Shown here piece after piece: positions 5,339-13,160 of a stretch of DNA of 16,015 bases. Every line of letters begins with the position of its first letter. Position 1 is the first letter of the stretch. Made by a program: the position numbers and the translations under genes. The notes below the pieces were generated by a model, which was given only the letters and a program-made list of their open reading frames with translations, was not told the DNA's origin and made no database searches. The stretch is from Rhodobiaceae bacterium (GTDB taxonomy: Bacteria > Pseudomonadota > Alphaproteobacteria > MED-G09), in NCBI GenBank assembly GCA_002704345.1, contig PAGD01000002.1, forward strand, positions 71,630-87,644. The letters are read 5' to 3'.

Positions 5339-6688
5339 ATGAGATATTTACCATTAACAAATGAAGACAGAGAAGATATGAGGAGGGTTATTGGTTTAGA
5401 AAATGTTAATCAACTATTCAGTAATGTTCCAAACTCAGTATCTTTGGATCCAACTTTTAATCTACCAAATCATAAAACTGAAATGGAAGTTGGAAGAATT
5501 TTATCAGGGATTGCAAACAAAAATATGAACTCTAATCAAGTACCTTTCTTTTTGGGTGCAGGTGCATATAAACATCATATTCCTGCAACAGTTGATCATA
5601 TTATTCAACGTTCTGAATTCTTAACATCATATACTCCTTATCAACCTGAAATCTCACAAGGCACTCTTCAATATTTGTTTGAGTTCCAAACTCAAGTCTC
5701 TTTAATGACTGGCATGGATGTGTCGAATGCCTCTATGTATGATGGATCAACCTCATCAGCAGAAGCTGTTTCAATGGCAAAAAGAATTACAAAAAGAAAT
5801 AAAGTTGTTATTTCTCCTACACTTCACCCTCAATATGCTGAAGTTATCAAGACATTGATTAGCGCAGATGAAGACTCTATTGATTATAAGTTTTCAGAAA
5901 ATCTAGATTTCAGTTCACTTATTTCGAAAATTGATGAAGACGTATCATGTGTGGTTGTTCAAAACCCTGATTTTTTTGGATCATGTCATTCTTTGGAGGA
6001 ACTTGCAGATCATATTCATTCTAAGGGGGCTTTATTAATAGTTGTTGTTAATGAGGTCATTTCACTTGGAATGATGAAAAGCCCTGGTGATATGGGCGCA
6101 GATATTGTCGCCTGTGAAGGTCAATCATTAGGTAATCCTCTTAATTTTGGAGGTCCTTATATTGGGTTAATGTCTACAAAAGATAAATATGTTAGGCAAC
6201 TCCCAGGAAGAATAGTTGGTGAAACTAATGATATGAGTGGAGAGAAAGGCTTTGTATTAACTCTAGCTACTCGAGAACAACATATTAGGAGAGAAAAAGC
6301 TACTTCGAATATTTGTACTAATTCAGGATTATGCAGCCTAGCCTTTACAATTCACTTAAGTTTATTGGGAGAAAGGGGTTTTAAAAAATTATCGAAATTA
6401 AATCATGAAGCTGCAATTAAGTTTTATGATAAATTAAAAAATTTAGAAGGATTTAAAGTTAGGAATAAATCCTTTTTTAATGAATTTACACTAGAACTAC
6501 CTATTAGCGCAGCAATATTTGTCGAAAAAATGGCAGGTAAGGGTGTTTTAGCTGGGGTTCCTGTTTCGAGATTAGCAAATCAAGATGATAGTTTTTCAAA
6601 CCTTCTTCTTGTTGCTTCTTCAGAAATTAATTCGGATTCTGATAGGGAAGATTTTATTAAATTAGCCAAGGAGGTTTGCTATGAATAG
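5339..6688 (+). CDS. gcvPA: Glycine dehydrogenase (decarboxylating) subunit 1
   Basis: This is the N-terminal half of the split P protein. With GcvPB it decarboxylates glycine and loads the aminomethyl group on GcvH. It has 449 residues from the ATG at 5339. Typical elements are the N-terminal MRYLPLTNEDREDM, FLGAGAYKHHIPATVDHI, SYTPYQPEISQGTLQ, MYDGSTSSAEAV and GEKGFVLTLATREQHIRREKA followed by SNICTN. An upstream TTG at 5324 is in frame but lies inside gcvH. GGAG at 5326-5329 is correctly spaced for the ATG, so 5339 is chosen. Its stop overlaps the gcvPB start by 8 nt. The two-subunit form, rather than the single-chain GcvP of E. coli, is known in many bacteria, including part of the alphaproteobacteria. 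Confidence 0.95.
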   Translation: MRYLPLTNEDREDMRRVIGLENVNQLFSNVPNSVSLDPTFNLPNHKTEMEVGRILSGIANKNMNSNQVPFFLGAGAYKHHIPATVDHIIQRSEFLTSYTPYQPEISQGTLQYLFEFQTQVSLMTGMDVSNASMYDGSTSSAEAVSMAKRITKRNKVVISPTLHPQYAEVIKTLISADEDSIDYKFSENLDFSSLISKIDEDVSCVVVQNPDFFGSCHSLEELADHIHSKGALLIVVVNEVISLGMMKSPGDMGADIVACEGQSLGNPLNFGGPYIGLMSTKDKYVRQLPGRIVGETNDMSGEKGFVLTLATREQHIRREKATSNICTNSGLCSLAFTIHLSLLGERGFKKLSKLNHEAAIKFYDKLKNLEGFKVRNKSFFNEFTLELPISAAIFVEKMAGKGVLAGVPVSRLANQDDSFSNLLLVASSEINSDSDREDFIKLAKEVCYE

Positions 6689-8171
6689 TAATAGAGGACT
6701 TGATCATGATGAAAAACTTTTATTTGAAGTGGGTGATGTAAATAGAACTGGTGTAGATTTATCTGAGCCAGAGAACTTAAGTCAAATGCTAGGTGATAGT
6801 TTTTCAGATAGTGAAATAGGTTTAGCAGGCTTAAGCGAACCCGAGACTGTTAGGCATTATGTTAGGCTATCAAGAAAAAATTATTCAATTGACGCTGGTT
6901 TATATCCGCTTGGTTCATGTACTATGAAGCATAACCCTAGGCTTAATGAAAAAATGGCTCGTTTAGAGGGTTTTTCTGAAATACATCCGCTACAACCTAT
7001 TTCCACATGCCAAGGTGCTTTAGAGTTAATTGATTTAATATCTTCTTGGTTAAAAGAATTAACTGGAATGGCAGCCGTAACAATGACACCTAAGGCTGGA
7101 GCACAGGGTGAACTGTGTGGCATGATGGCTATAAAGCAAGCTTTATTAAATAAAAATGAATCGCACAGAAAAATTGTATTAGTCCCTGACTCAGCTCATG
7201 GAACTAACCCTGCTACAGCAGCTTTTTTAGGTTTTGAGGTTAAAACTATTAAATCCAATAGAGAAGGTCTGATTGACTTTGATGATTTTAAAAAAAATAT
7301 AGATAAGAATTTTGCTGGTGTAATGATTACTAATCCAAATACATGTGGTCTATTTGAAACTGATATTGTTAAAATTTCTGAATTAACTCACAAATCTGGT
7401 GGCTACCTTTATTGTGATGGAGCAAATTTTAATGCTGTAGTTGGTAAGCTAAAACCTGGTGATTTAGGTATTGATGCAATGCATATAAATCTCCATAAGA
7501 CTTTTTCAACTCCTCACGGAGGAGGAGGTCCTGGCTCGGGTCCTGTTGTTTTTTCAGAAAGACTAGAAAAATTCTGTCCTACTCCTTTAGTTGAAAATGA
7601 TAAAGGCGAATACGATTTAATAGAAAGTTTAGATGGTAAAGGTCTCTCTAATTCGTTTGGAAGGCTGAATGTATTTCATGGTCAAATGGGAATGTTCGTA
7701 AGAGCTATGTCTTATATGCTAAGCCATGGAGCTGATGGCTTAAGGCAAGTATCTGAGGATGCTGTTCTAAATGCAAATTACTTAAGAGCTTCGTTAAATG
7801 ATCGTCTAACTCCGGCATTCGAAGGGTATTGCATGCACGAAATACTCTTTAGCGATGACTTTCTTAAAGACACCGGTGTAGAAACATTAGATTTTGCAAA
7901 AGCTATGATAGATGAGGGTTATCACCCTATGACAATATATTTTCCTTTGGTTATTCATGGTGCGTTATTGGTCGAGCCAACTGAGACAGAGTCAAAGCAA
8001 TCACTTGATCACTTTATCTCAACTCTGCGTGATTTAGTTGATAGACTTAAGGAAGATTCTGATTCATTTAAAGCAGCTCCTGTTTTCACTCCTATAAGAA
8101 GGCTAGATGAAACTCAGGCAGCTAGAAAACCTATTTTGAGGTGGAAAGAAGAGCCTCTTATTGCAGTTTAG
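6681..8171 (+). CDS. gcvPB: Glycine dehydrogenase (decarboxylating) subunit 2
   Basis: This is the C-terminal, PLP-binding half of the split P protein. It has 496 residues. The PLP Schiff-base lysine is Lys273 in MHINLHKTFSTPHGGGGPG, and the upstream PDSAHGTNPATAA (169-181), MITNPNTCGLFE and YCDGANFNAVVG segments are family hallmarks. YPLGSCTMKHNPR (75-87) is the typical N-terminal motif. A very strong Shine-Dalgarno sequence, AAGGAGG (6668-6674), lies inside the end of gcvPA. The 8-nt overlap with gcvPA fits the equimolar need for the two subunits. The stop TAG shares its last base with a GTG start for rnhB. Confidence 0.96.
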   Translation: MNSNRGLDHDEKLLFEVGDVNRTGVDLSEPENLSQMLGDSFSDSEIGLAGLSEPETVRHYVRLSRKNYSIDAGLYPLGSCTMKHNPRLNEKMARLEGFSEIHPLQPISTCQGALELIDLISSWLKELTGMAAVTMTPKAGAQGELCGMMAIKQALLNKNESHRKIVLVPDSAHGTNPATAAFLGFEVKTIKSNREGLIDFDDFKKNIDKNFAGVMITNPNTCGLFETDIVKISELTHKSGGYLYCDGANFNAVVGKLKPGDLGIDAMHINLHKTFSTPHGGGGPGSGPVVFSERLEKFCPTPLVENDKGEYDLIESLDGKGLSNSFGRLNVFHGQMGMFVRAMSYMLSHGADGLRQVSEDAVLNANYLRASLNDRLTPAFEGYCMHEILFSDDFLKDTGVETLDFAKAMIDEGYHPMTIYFPLVIHGALLVEPTETESKQSLDHFISTLRDLVDRLKEDSDSFKAAPVFTPIRRLDETQAARKPILRWKEEPLIAV

Positions 8172-8776
8172 TGCCGGATAATTTAATTGAAAGAGCTCTT
8201 GGGTGGCCTCTAAAGTTAATTGCTGGCATAGATGAGGCAGGCAGGGGTCCTTGGGCCGGCCCTGTTGTTTCTGCAGTAGTAGTTTTAAATGAAAAGAATA
8301 TTCCTGATGGATTAAATGATTCAAAAAAAATATCGGAAAAAAAGAGACTTTCTCTTTATTCATCTATTTATAACCTTCATTCTGTTGGTGTTGGTATTTC
8401 AAGTATTGAAGAAATTGATAGGATGAATGTCCTTCAGGCAACCTTCTTATCAATGAGTAGGGCTATTACTGATTTAAATTTTCAGCCTGATCATGTTCTT
8501 GTTGATGGAAATTTGGATCCAGGTTTGAATGTTAAAACTAAGTGTATAATTAAAGGAGATAGTATTTCAATTTCGATTGCAGCAGCTTCAGTTGTTGCAA
8601 AAGTAACAAGAGATAATTTAATGTTGAAATTAGATAAAGAATTTCCAAATTATAACTGGAAAAAAAATAAAGGCTACGGGACGGCAGAGCATAGAAAAGC
8701 CCTAGAATTATATGGTCCATGTAAATATCATAGAAAGTCATTTTCACCTATTAACAAGATGTTGGGGTTTAATTAA
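8171..8776 (+). CDS. rnhB: Ribonuclease HII
   Basis: It removes single ribonucleotides and RNA from RNA-DNA duplexes. The chosen GTG (8171) overlaps the gcvPB stop as TAGTG and gives 201 residues, the usual length; a GTG at 8141 would add ten residues encoded inside gcvPB. Active-site residues counted from 8171 are Asp21 and Glu22 in AGIDEAGRGPWAGPV, Asp112 in VDGN and Asp130 in IIKGDS, followed by SIAAASVVAKVTRD. The C-terminal KGYGTAEHRKAL and HRKSFSPI are typical. No clear Shine-Dalgarno sequence precedes GTG 8171, so translation probably depends on ribosomes finishing gcvPB. The rnhB-ccrM adjacency also exists in Caulobacter as I recall it; linkage to the gcv operon is the less usual part. 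Confidence 0.94.
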   Translation: MPDNLIERALGWPLKLIAGIDEAGRGPWAGPVVSAVVVLNEKNIPDGLNDSKKISEKKRLSLYSSIYNLHSVGVGISSIEEIDRMNVLQATFLSMSRAITDLNFQPDHVLVDGNLDPGLNVKTKCIIKGDSISISIAAASVVAKVTRDNLMLKLDKEFPNYNWKKNKGYGTAEHRKALELYGPCKYHRKSFSPINKMLGFN

Positions 8777-8803
8777 GTGCTAAGACTCTATATTTTGTAT
8801 AAA
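8769..8803 (+). promoter_or_regulatory. Candidate ccrM promoter with imperfect CtrA-like box
   Basis: TTAA (8769-8772) and CTAA (8780-8783) are seven bases apart, a one-mismatch version of the CtrA box TTAA-N7-TTAA. TATAAA at 8798-8803 is a plausible -10 element; a -35 placed 17 bp upstream (8775-8780) would be overlapped by the box, the usual geometry of CtrA-activated promoters. In Caulobacter, ccrM is a known CtrA target. In AT-rich DNA TTAA is common, so this is only a candidate. Confidence 0.35.
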
Positions 8804-8839
8804 AAATAAATCTTAAAAATTTTATTGACGTTGTGACTC
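8784..8839 (+). promoter_or_regulatory. Two GANTC methylation sites in the ccrM leader
   Basis: GACTC occurs at 8784-8788 and again at 8835-8839. Both lie between the rnhB stop and the preferred ccrM ATG (8863). GANTC is the target of the enzyme encoded immediately downstream. The Caulobacter ccrM leader likewise carries GANTC sites, and their methylation is reported to lower transcription. The sites are directly visible; autoregulation here is inferred. Confidence 0.5.
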
Positions 8840-8862
8840 TGCATGATGAGGATGCAATTAAT

Positions 8863-9981
8863 ATGTCAAAAGAAACTTTAAATGAAAATTATAACTTACC
8901 ATTAAATAAGATTATTAAAGGTGATTGCATTAAATCCATGAGATCTCTTCCTGATAACTCAATAGATGTCATTTTTGCTGATCCTCCATACAACCTTCAA
9001 TTAAAAAATGATTTATCCCGTCCAGATTCATCAAAAGTCAACGGTGTTACTGAAGGGTGGGATAGGTTTAAAAGTTTTGAGGAGTACGATAAATTTACTA
9101 AGGATTGGATTTCAGAGGCCCAAAGAATTCTGAAACCTGAAGGAACAATATGGGTTATAGGCTCATATCATAATATTTTTAGAGTTGGTAATGCTATGCA
9201 AAACCTTGGTTTTTGGATTTTAAATGACATTATTTGGTATAAGTCAAATCCAATGCCTAATTTCAAAGGAACTCGATTTACTAATGCACATGAAACAATA
9301 ATATGGGCATCAAAAAATCATAACAGTAAATATAATTTTAATTATCATGCCATGAAATCCTTAAATGAAGGGACTCAAATGCGATCTGATTGGTATATTC
9401 CTATTTGCTCTGGCGGCGAGAGAATTAAAGATTCTAATGGCAATAAAATTCATTCAACGCAAAAACCAGAAGCTTTACTATATAGAGTTTTACTCTCATC
9501 TTCGAAAAAAGATGATATTATTTTAGATCCATTTTTTGGCACCGGAACCACTGGTGCGGTTGCGAAGAAGCTAGGAAGAAATTTTATAGGACTTGAAAGA
9601 GAAGATATTTATATAAATGCTGCTAAAAAAAGAATAAAAGAAATAGACTCGCCAGATGAACAATTTTTATCAACCACAGTTTCGAAGAAAACCCAGAAAA
9701 GAGTCCCATTTGGTAGTTTAGTTGAGAATGGTTTAATTAAACCTGGAGCAGTCTTGAGGGGGCCAAAAAGTCTTAAATCTAAAAAATTTATGGCCACTGT
9801 ACGAGCGGATGGAAGCTTATCAATGAATGGTGAAAGTGGATCTATTCATCAAATGAGTGCTAAAGTTCAAGGTAAGGAGACTTCAAATGGATGGACTTTC
9901 TGGTACCTGGAAAAAGAGGGTAAGCTTGAATTAATAGATGATTTGCGAACTGAATTTTTGAGTATAAATAATACAAATTAG
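8863..9981 (+). CDS. ccrM: CcrM-type adenine DNA methyltransferase (GANTC)
   Basis: This solitary cell-cycle-type methyltransferase modifies the adenine of GANTC. The beta-class motif order is visible: the catalytic DPPY (residues 40-43, in FADPPYNLQL) comes first and the SAM-binding FFGTGTTG, in ILDPFFGTGTTGAVAKKLG, comes later. Segments such as WVIGSYHNIFRVG, FWILNDIIWYKSNPMPNFKG and HSTQKPEALLYRV match Caulobacter CcrM closely. The C-terminal part (RVPFGSLVENGLIKPG ... GSIHQ ... NGWTFWY) is the CcrM-specific DNA-binding extension. GAGGA at 8848-8852 sits ten bases before ATG 8863 and decides the start; a GTG at 8833 would add ten residues but has no ribosome site. No restriction gene accompanies it. 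Its stop abuts that of ubiA exactly. Confidence 0.95.
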   Translation: MSKETLNENYNLPLNKIIKGDCIKSMRSLPDNSIDVIFADPPYNLQLKNDLSRPDSSKVNGVTEGWDRFKSFEEYDKFTKDWISEAQRILKPEGTIWVIGSYHNIFRVGNAMQNLGFWILNDIIWYKSNPMPNFKGTRFTNAHETIIWASKNHNSKYNFNYHAMKSLNEGTQMRSDWYIPICSGGERIKDSNGNKIHSTQKPEALLYRVLLSSSKKDDIILDPFFGTGTTGAVAKKLGRNFIGLEREDIYINAAKKRIKEIDSPDEQFLSTTVSKKTQKRVPFGSLVENGLIKPGAVLRGPKSLKSKKFMATVRADGSLSMNGESGSIHQMSAKVQGKETSNGWTFWYLEKEGKLELIDDLRTEFLSINNTN

Positions 9982-10875
9982 TTAAAATAAGAAGAAAAAT
10001 AAAAAGAAAACTAATAAACCAATAGAGTTGTTTGACTTAAAGATAGAGTGGCAAATTTCAGGGTTATCAATATCAAGTAAATAAATTTGTCTAATTAAAT
10101 GAAAGCCAATGATCGCAAGAAGTGAGAAACTTAACCATCTATTCATTGGGTCTAGGCTAATTAATAAAAATGAAATTGAAATAAAAAAAATTGAATAAAA
10201 AATTGAAATTGCAGGCTTAGATTTTTTTCCTAAAAATATAGCTGAAGATTTAAGCCCAAGAAATTCATCATCAATTTTATCTTGATGAGCATATATTGTG
10301 TCATAGCCAATTGTCCAAAAAATACAACCTAAATATAGAGCGATGCAATAGATTGAAAAGCTATCTGTAACAGCCGTCCACCCTATTATTGCACCCCAGT
10401 TAAAAGTTAAACCTAAAAAAATTTGGGGCCACCAAGTTATTCTTTTCATCAATGGATAAATTACGATTGGTATGATTGATAAAATACCTATAAAGATGGT
10501 TAGAGAATTAAATTGTATTAAAATTAAAAATCCAGCAACTAATTGAAAAAATAAAAAAAATAAAGCAGCTTTAGAAGATATATTCTTGGAAGCTAATGGG
10601 CGATCTTTTGTTCTTTCAACTTTAGAGTCATATTTTTGATCTAAGAAATCATTCCAAGTACAACCTGCCCCTCTCATTATTATTGAGCCGATAATAAAAA
10701 ATATTATATATTCAATTTCCAAAGATTTATTAGAAAAAAAAGTGGCAGCTAGATAAGACCAAAGGCATGGCCACATTAGTAATTTAAAACCAATGGGCTT
10801 ATCATACCTTGCGAGTTCATAAAAAGGCTTAATTTTTATTCTAAAATTATAAAATAAATTCGTTAAATTAATCAT
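9982..10875 (-). CDS. ubiA: 4-hydroxybenzoate polyprenyltransferase
   Basis: This integral inner-membrane enzyme attaches the polyprenyl tail to 4-hydroxybenzoate in ubiquinone synthesis. The 297-residue protein is highly hydrophobic with several membrane segments. Both Asp-rich motifs are present: NDFLDQKYD (75-83), followed by ERTKDRPLAS (87-96), and YAHQDKIDDE (195-204). The N-terminal LARYDKPIGFKLLMWPCLWS (21-40) is typical of UbiA as opposed to heme O synthase or chlorophyll synthase. The C-terminus ends in a run of Phe and Leu. The gene converges on ccrM with no space between the stops (9981/9982) and diverges from rsmE across 75 bp. The upstream AGAG is a weak ribosome site. Confidence 0.93.
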   Translation of the reverse strand: MINLTNLFYNFRIKIKPFYELARYDKPIGFKLLMWPCLWSYLAATFFSNKSLEIEYIIFFIIGSIIMRGAGCTWNDFLDQKYDSKVERTKDRPLASKNISSKAALFFLFFQLVAGFLILIQFNSLTIFIGILSIIPIVIYPLMKRITWWPQIFLGLTFNWGAIIGWTAVTDSFSIYCIALYLGCIFWTIGYDTIYAHQDKIDDEFLGLKSSAIFLGKKSKPAISIFYSIFFISISFLLISLDPMNRWLSFSLLAIIGFHLIRQIYLLDIDNPEICHSIFKSNNSIGLLVFFLFFFLF

Positions 10876-10923
10876 ATTATTTCTCTTTTAATATCTGTTA
10901 ACATGCTATTTTTTTAAAGGAAA

Positions 10924-10929
10924 TATAAT
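10924..10929 (+). promoter_or_regulatory. Candidate -10 element of rsmE
   Basis: A perfect TATAAT lies 22 bp before the rsmE start, in the 75-bp divergent gap with ubiA. There is no good -35 at 17 bp spacing; the closest is TTAACA (10898-10903), 20 bp away. The SD AAAGGA (10940-10945) follows downstream. Confidence 0.4.
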
Positions 10930-10950
10930 CATTTAATAACAAAGGAAAAA

Positions 10951-11694
10951 ATGAAGAAAAATCTCAGAATATATTCAACAGAAAATCTTAAAAAAGGAAA
11001 ATTAACTCTAAATAAAAAACAATCTCATTATTTGAAGAATGTTATGCGTATAGAGTTAAAAGATAAAATTTCGATTTTTAATGAAAAAGATGGGGAGTGG
11101 TTTGCTTCAATTATTTCTATAAGAAAGAATGAGTGTTCTATTTTAATAGAAGATTTTATAAAAGCTTCCGATATTTTTTATGATGTTTGGTTATTATTTG
11201 CACCTATAAAGCAGGCCCGATTAGATTATCTTTCTCAGAAAACTTGTGAGATGGGAGTTAAAAAATTATTTCCAATTTTTACTGAGTACACACAAGTTAA
11301 AAAAATTAATATAGATAGGATTAGGTCAAATCTAATTGAAGCCGCCGAACAATGCGACTTTAATAATATACCTGAGGTAAGTGAGGCTATGAATTTCAAT
11401 TACATTTTGGATAATTGGGATAAATTTTTCGAGGATAGAAAAGTAATTTTTTGTGACGAGACTTCAAAATCAGATGTTCTTGAAATTTTGAATGATCAAA
11501 AAAATAAAGTTAACAGTAAATGGGCAATTATAGTTGGGCCTGAGGGTGGTTTTAGTGATTTTGAGAGAAACAATATTGAAAATAAAAATAACTCCATGTC
11601 TATTTCTTTGGGACCAAGAGTTATACGCTCAGATACAGCTGTGGTGGCAATTTTAGCAATTTTTCAAATGATAATCGGTGATTGGAAAAAATAG
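10951..11694 (+). CDS. rsmE: 16S rRNA (uracil-1498-N3)-methyltransferase
   Basis: It methylates U1498 of 16S rRNA in the assembled 30S subunit, using SAM in a SPOUT knot fold. The 247 residues match the family length. The N-terminal PUA-like part contains QSHYLKNVMRI (24-34). The SPOUT part has the family stretch IKQARLDYLSQKTCEMGV (86-103), EAAEQC (130-135), the SAM loop VGPEGGFSDFE (195-205) and SLGPRVIRSDTA (219-230), the knot signature. AAAGGA at 10940-10945 serves the ATG. It is transcribed divergently from ubiA and is followed 58 bp later by gshA on the same strand. No terminator is evident between them, so they may be co-transcribed. Confidence 0.94.
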   Translation: MKKNLRIYSTENLKKGKLTLNKKQSHYLKNVMRIELKDKISIFNEKDGEWFASIISIRKNECSILIEDFIKASDIFYDVWLLFAPIKQARLDYLSQKTCEMGVKKLFPIFTEYTQVKKINIDRIRSNLIEAAEQCDFNNIPEVSEAMNFNYILDNWDKFFEDRKVIFCDETSKSDVLEILNDQKNKVNSKWAIIVGPEGGFSDFERNNIENKNNSMSISLGPRVIRSDTAVVAILAIFQMIIGDWKK

Positions 11695-11752
11695 TAATAA
11701 CTTGCTTTTTGTAGTATGAAACGATCTCTCTCTTTTTTTAGGTGTGATAATA

Positions 11753-13117
11753 GTGAAAAATAATTTTATAGAAATCCAATCAAAGGAAGATCTTATAAAA
11801 CCATTTCAGGACGGTGAAAAGAAACCCTCTGACTTTAAAATAGGTACTGAGCACGAAAAATTTGTATTTCACCTCAACACACACAAACCTGTTTCATTTT
11901 CTGAGAAAAAAGGTATTGAAAACCTTTTAATTGCATTAAAAAAATATGGCTGGGAAAGTATTTTAGAGGATGGAAAAACTATTGGCTTAACTAGGGATAA
12001 ATCATTAGGTGGCGGAACAATAACTCTTGAACCAGCTGGCCAGCTTGAACTTTCTGGGGCCCCTCTATCCAATATACATGAAACATTCAATGAGCTTGAT
12101 GAACATAGAGATCAAATTTCAAAAGAGGGATCAAATTTAGGTCTTGGCTTTCTTGGCGCAGGTTTAACACCTGATTGGTCCTTTGATGAAATGCCAATAA
12201 TGCCTAAGAGTCGTTATCAGATAATGAAAAACTATATGCCTAAAAAAGGAAATCTGGGTTTGGATATGATGTTTAGATCAACTACCATTCAGGTGAATTT
12301 AGACTATTCAAGTGAAAATGATATGGTTAAAAAGCTGAAGGTTTCTCTTGCATTACAGCCTATTGCAACAGCATTATTTGCAAATTCACCTTTTTTGGAC
12401 GGTAATTTAACTGGATATAAGTCATTTAGAAGCCATATATGGACTGATACTGATCCAGATAGAACAGGAATGCTTCCTTTTGTTTTTGATGGTGAGATGA
12501 GTTATGAAAAATATGTTGATTATGCTCTTAAAGTTCCTATGTATTTTATTTATAGAGATGGAAATTATCTAGATGTTTCTGGTTTGTCGTTTGAAAGTTT
12601 CTTGAATGGCAATCTTGAACAACTTCCTAATGAAAAACCAAGCTTAACTGATTGGGAGAACCATTTAACAACAATTTTTCCAGAAGTAAGGCTTAAAAGC
12701 TTCCTAGAAATGCGAGGTGCAGATGGCGGTAGTTTTGAAAATGTATGCGCACTATCATCTTTTTGGGTTGGTCTCCTTTATAATTCAGACTCGCTTAATT
12801 CTTCTTTTGAGCTAATTAAGAATTTTAATATTAATCAATTACAAGAATTGAGAGTAGAAGTTGCAAAAAATGGACTTAATTCAATTATTAATAATATTAA
12901 CATTAGAGATATTGCAAAAGAAGTTTTAAATTTATCAAGAGAAGGTTTAAAGGCTAGAAATATTCTAAATGAGAATGGAGATAACGAAGAAATTTATTTA
13001 GATCCATTGAAAAAAATATTATCTTCTGGTAACAGCTCTAGTGACGATCTAATACAAAAGTTTTCAAATAATTGGGATAAAAATCTTGTAAATATGTATA
13101 AAGAATATACATTTTAA
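11753..13117 (+). CDS. gshA: Glutamate-cysteine ligase, plant/alphaproteobacterial type
   Basis: This is the first and rate-limiting step of glutathione synthesis, joining glutamate and cysteine with ATP. The protein belongs to the GCS2-type family found in plants and alphaproteobacteria rather than the E. coli GshA type. The G-x-E-x-E metal/ATP motif is in IGTEHEKF (30-37 from this start), followed by GGGTITLEPAGQLELSG (86-102). FRSTTIQVNLDY, LEMRGADGG and the central SYEKYVDYALKVPMYF are also family-typical. It has 454 residues. Two GTGs are in frame, 11744 and 11753; AGGTG at 11740-11744 is well spaced only for the second. It is separated from rsmE by a pyrimidine-rich stretch. I saw no gshB in the window. 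Confidence 0.92.
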   Translation: MKNNFIEIQSKEDLIKPFQDGEKKPSDFKIGTEHEKFVFHLNTHKPVSFSEKKGIENLLIALKKYGWESILEDGKTIGLTRDKSLGGGTITLEPAGQLELSGAPLSNIHETFNELDEHRDQISKEGSNLGLGFLGAGLTPDWSFDEMPIMPKSRYQIMKNYMPKKGNLGLDMMFRSTTIQVNLDYSSENDMVKKLKVSLALQPIATALFANSPFLDGNLTGYKSFRSHIWTDTDPDRTGMLPFVFDGEMSYEKYVDYALKVPMYFIYRDGNYLDVSGLSFESFLNGNLEQLPNEKPSLTDWENHLTTIFPEVRLKSFLEMRGADGGSFENVCALSSFWVGLLYNSDSLNSSFELIKNFNINQLQELRVEVAKNGLNSIINNINIRDIAKEVLNLSREGLKARNILNENGDNEEIYLDPLKKILSSGNSSSDDLIQKFSNNWDKNLVNMYKEYTF

Positions 13118-13160
13118 TTATTATTATTATTTGTATTAGCCAATTTAATGTGAGGAATAA

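Noticed and set aside
8141..8170. Upstream GTG start for rnhB inside gcvPB.
   Set aside because: It adds ten residues not typical of RNase HII, which normally starts close to the GIDEAGRG motif; the TAGTG junction gives the usual length.
8863..9981. ccrM as part of a restriction-modification system.
   Set aside because: No restriction gene is adjacent, and the sequence and rnhB neighbourhood match the solitary CcrM family.
13117..13131. Five copies of ATT after gshA as a phase-variation microsatellite.
   Set aside because: It is short and intergenic, a unit of three cannot shift frame, and such runs are expected in AT-rich DNA.
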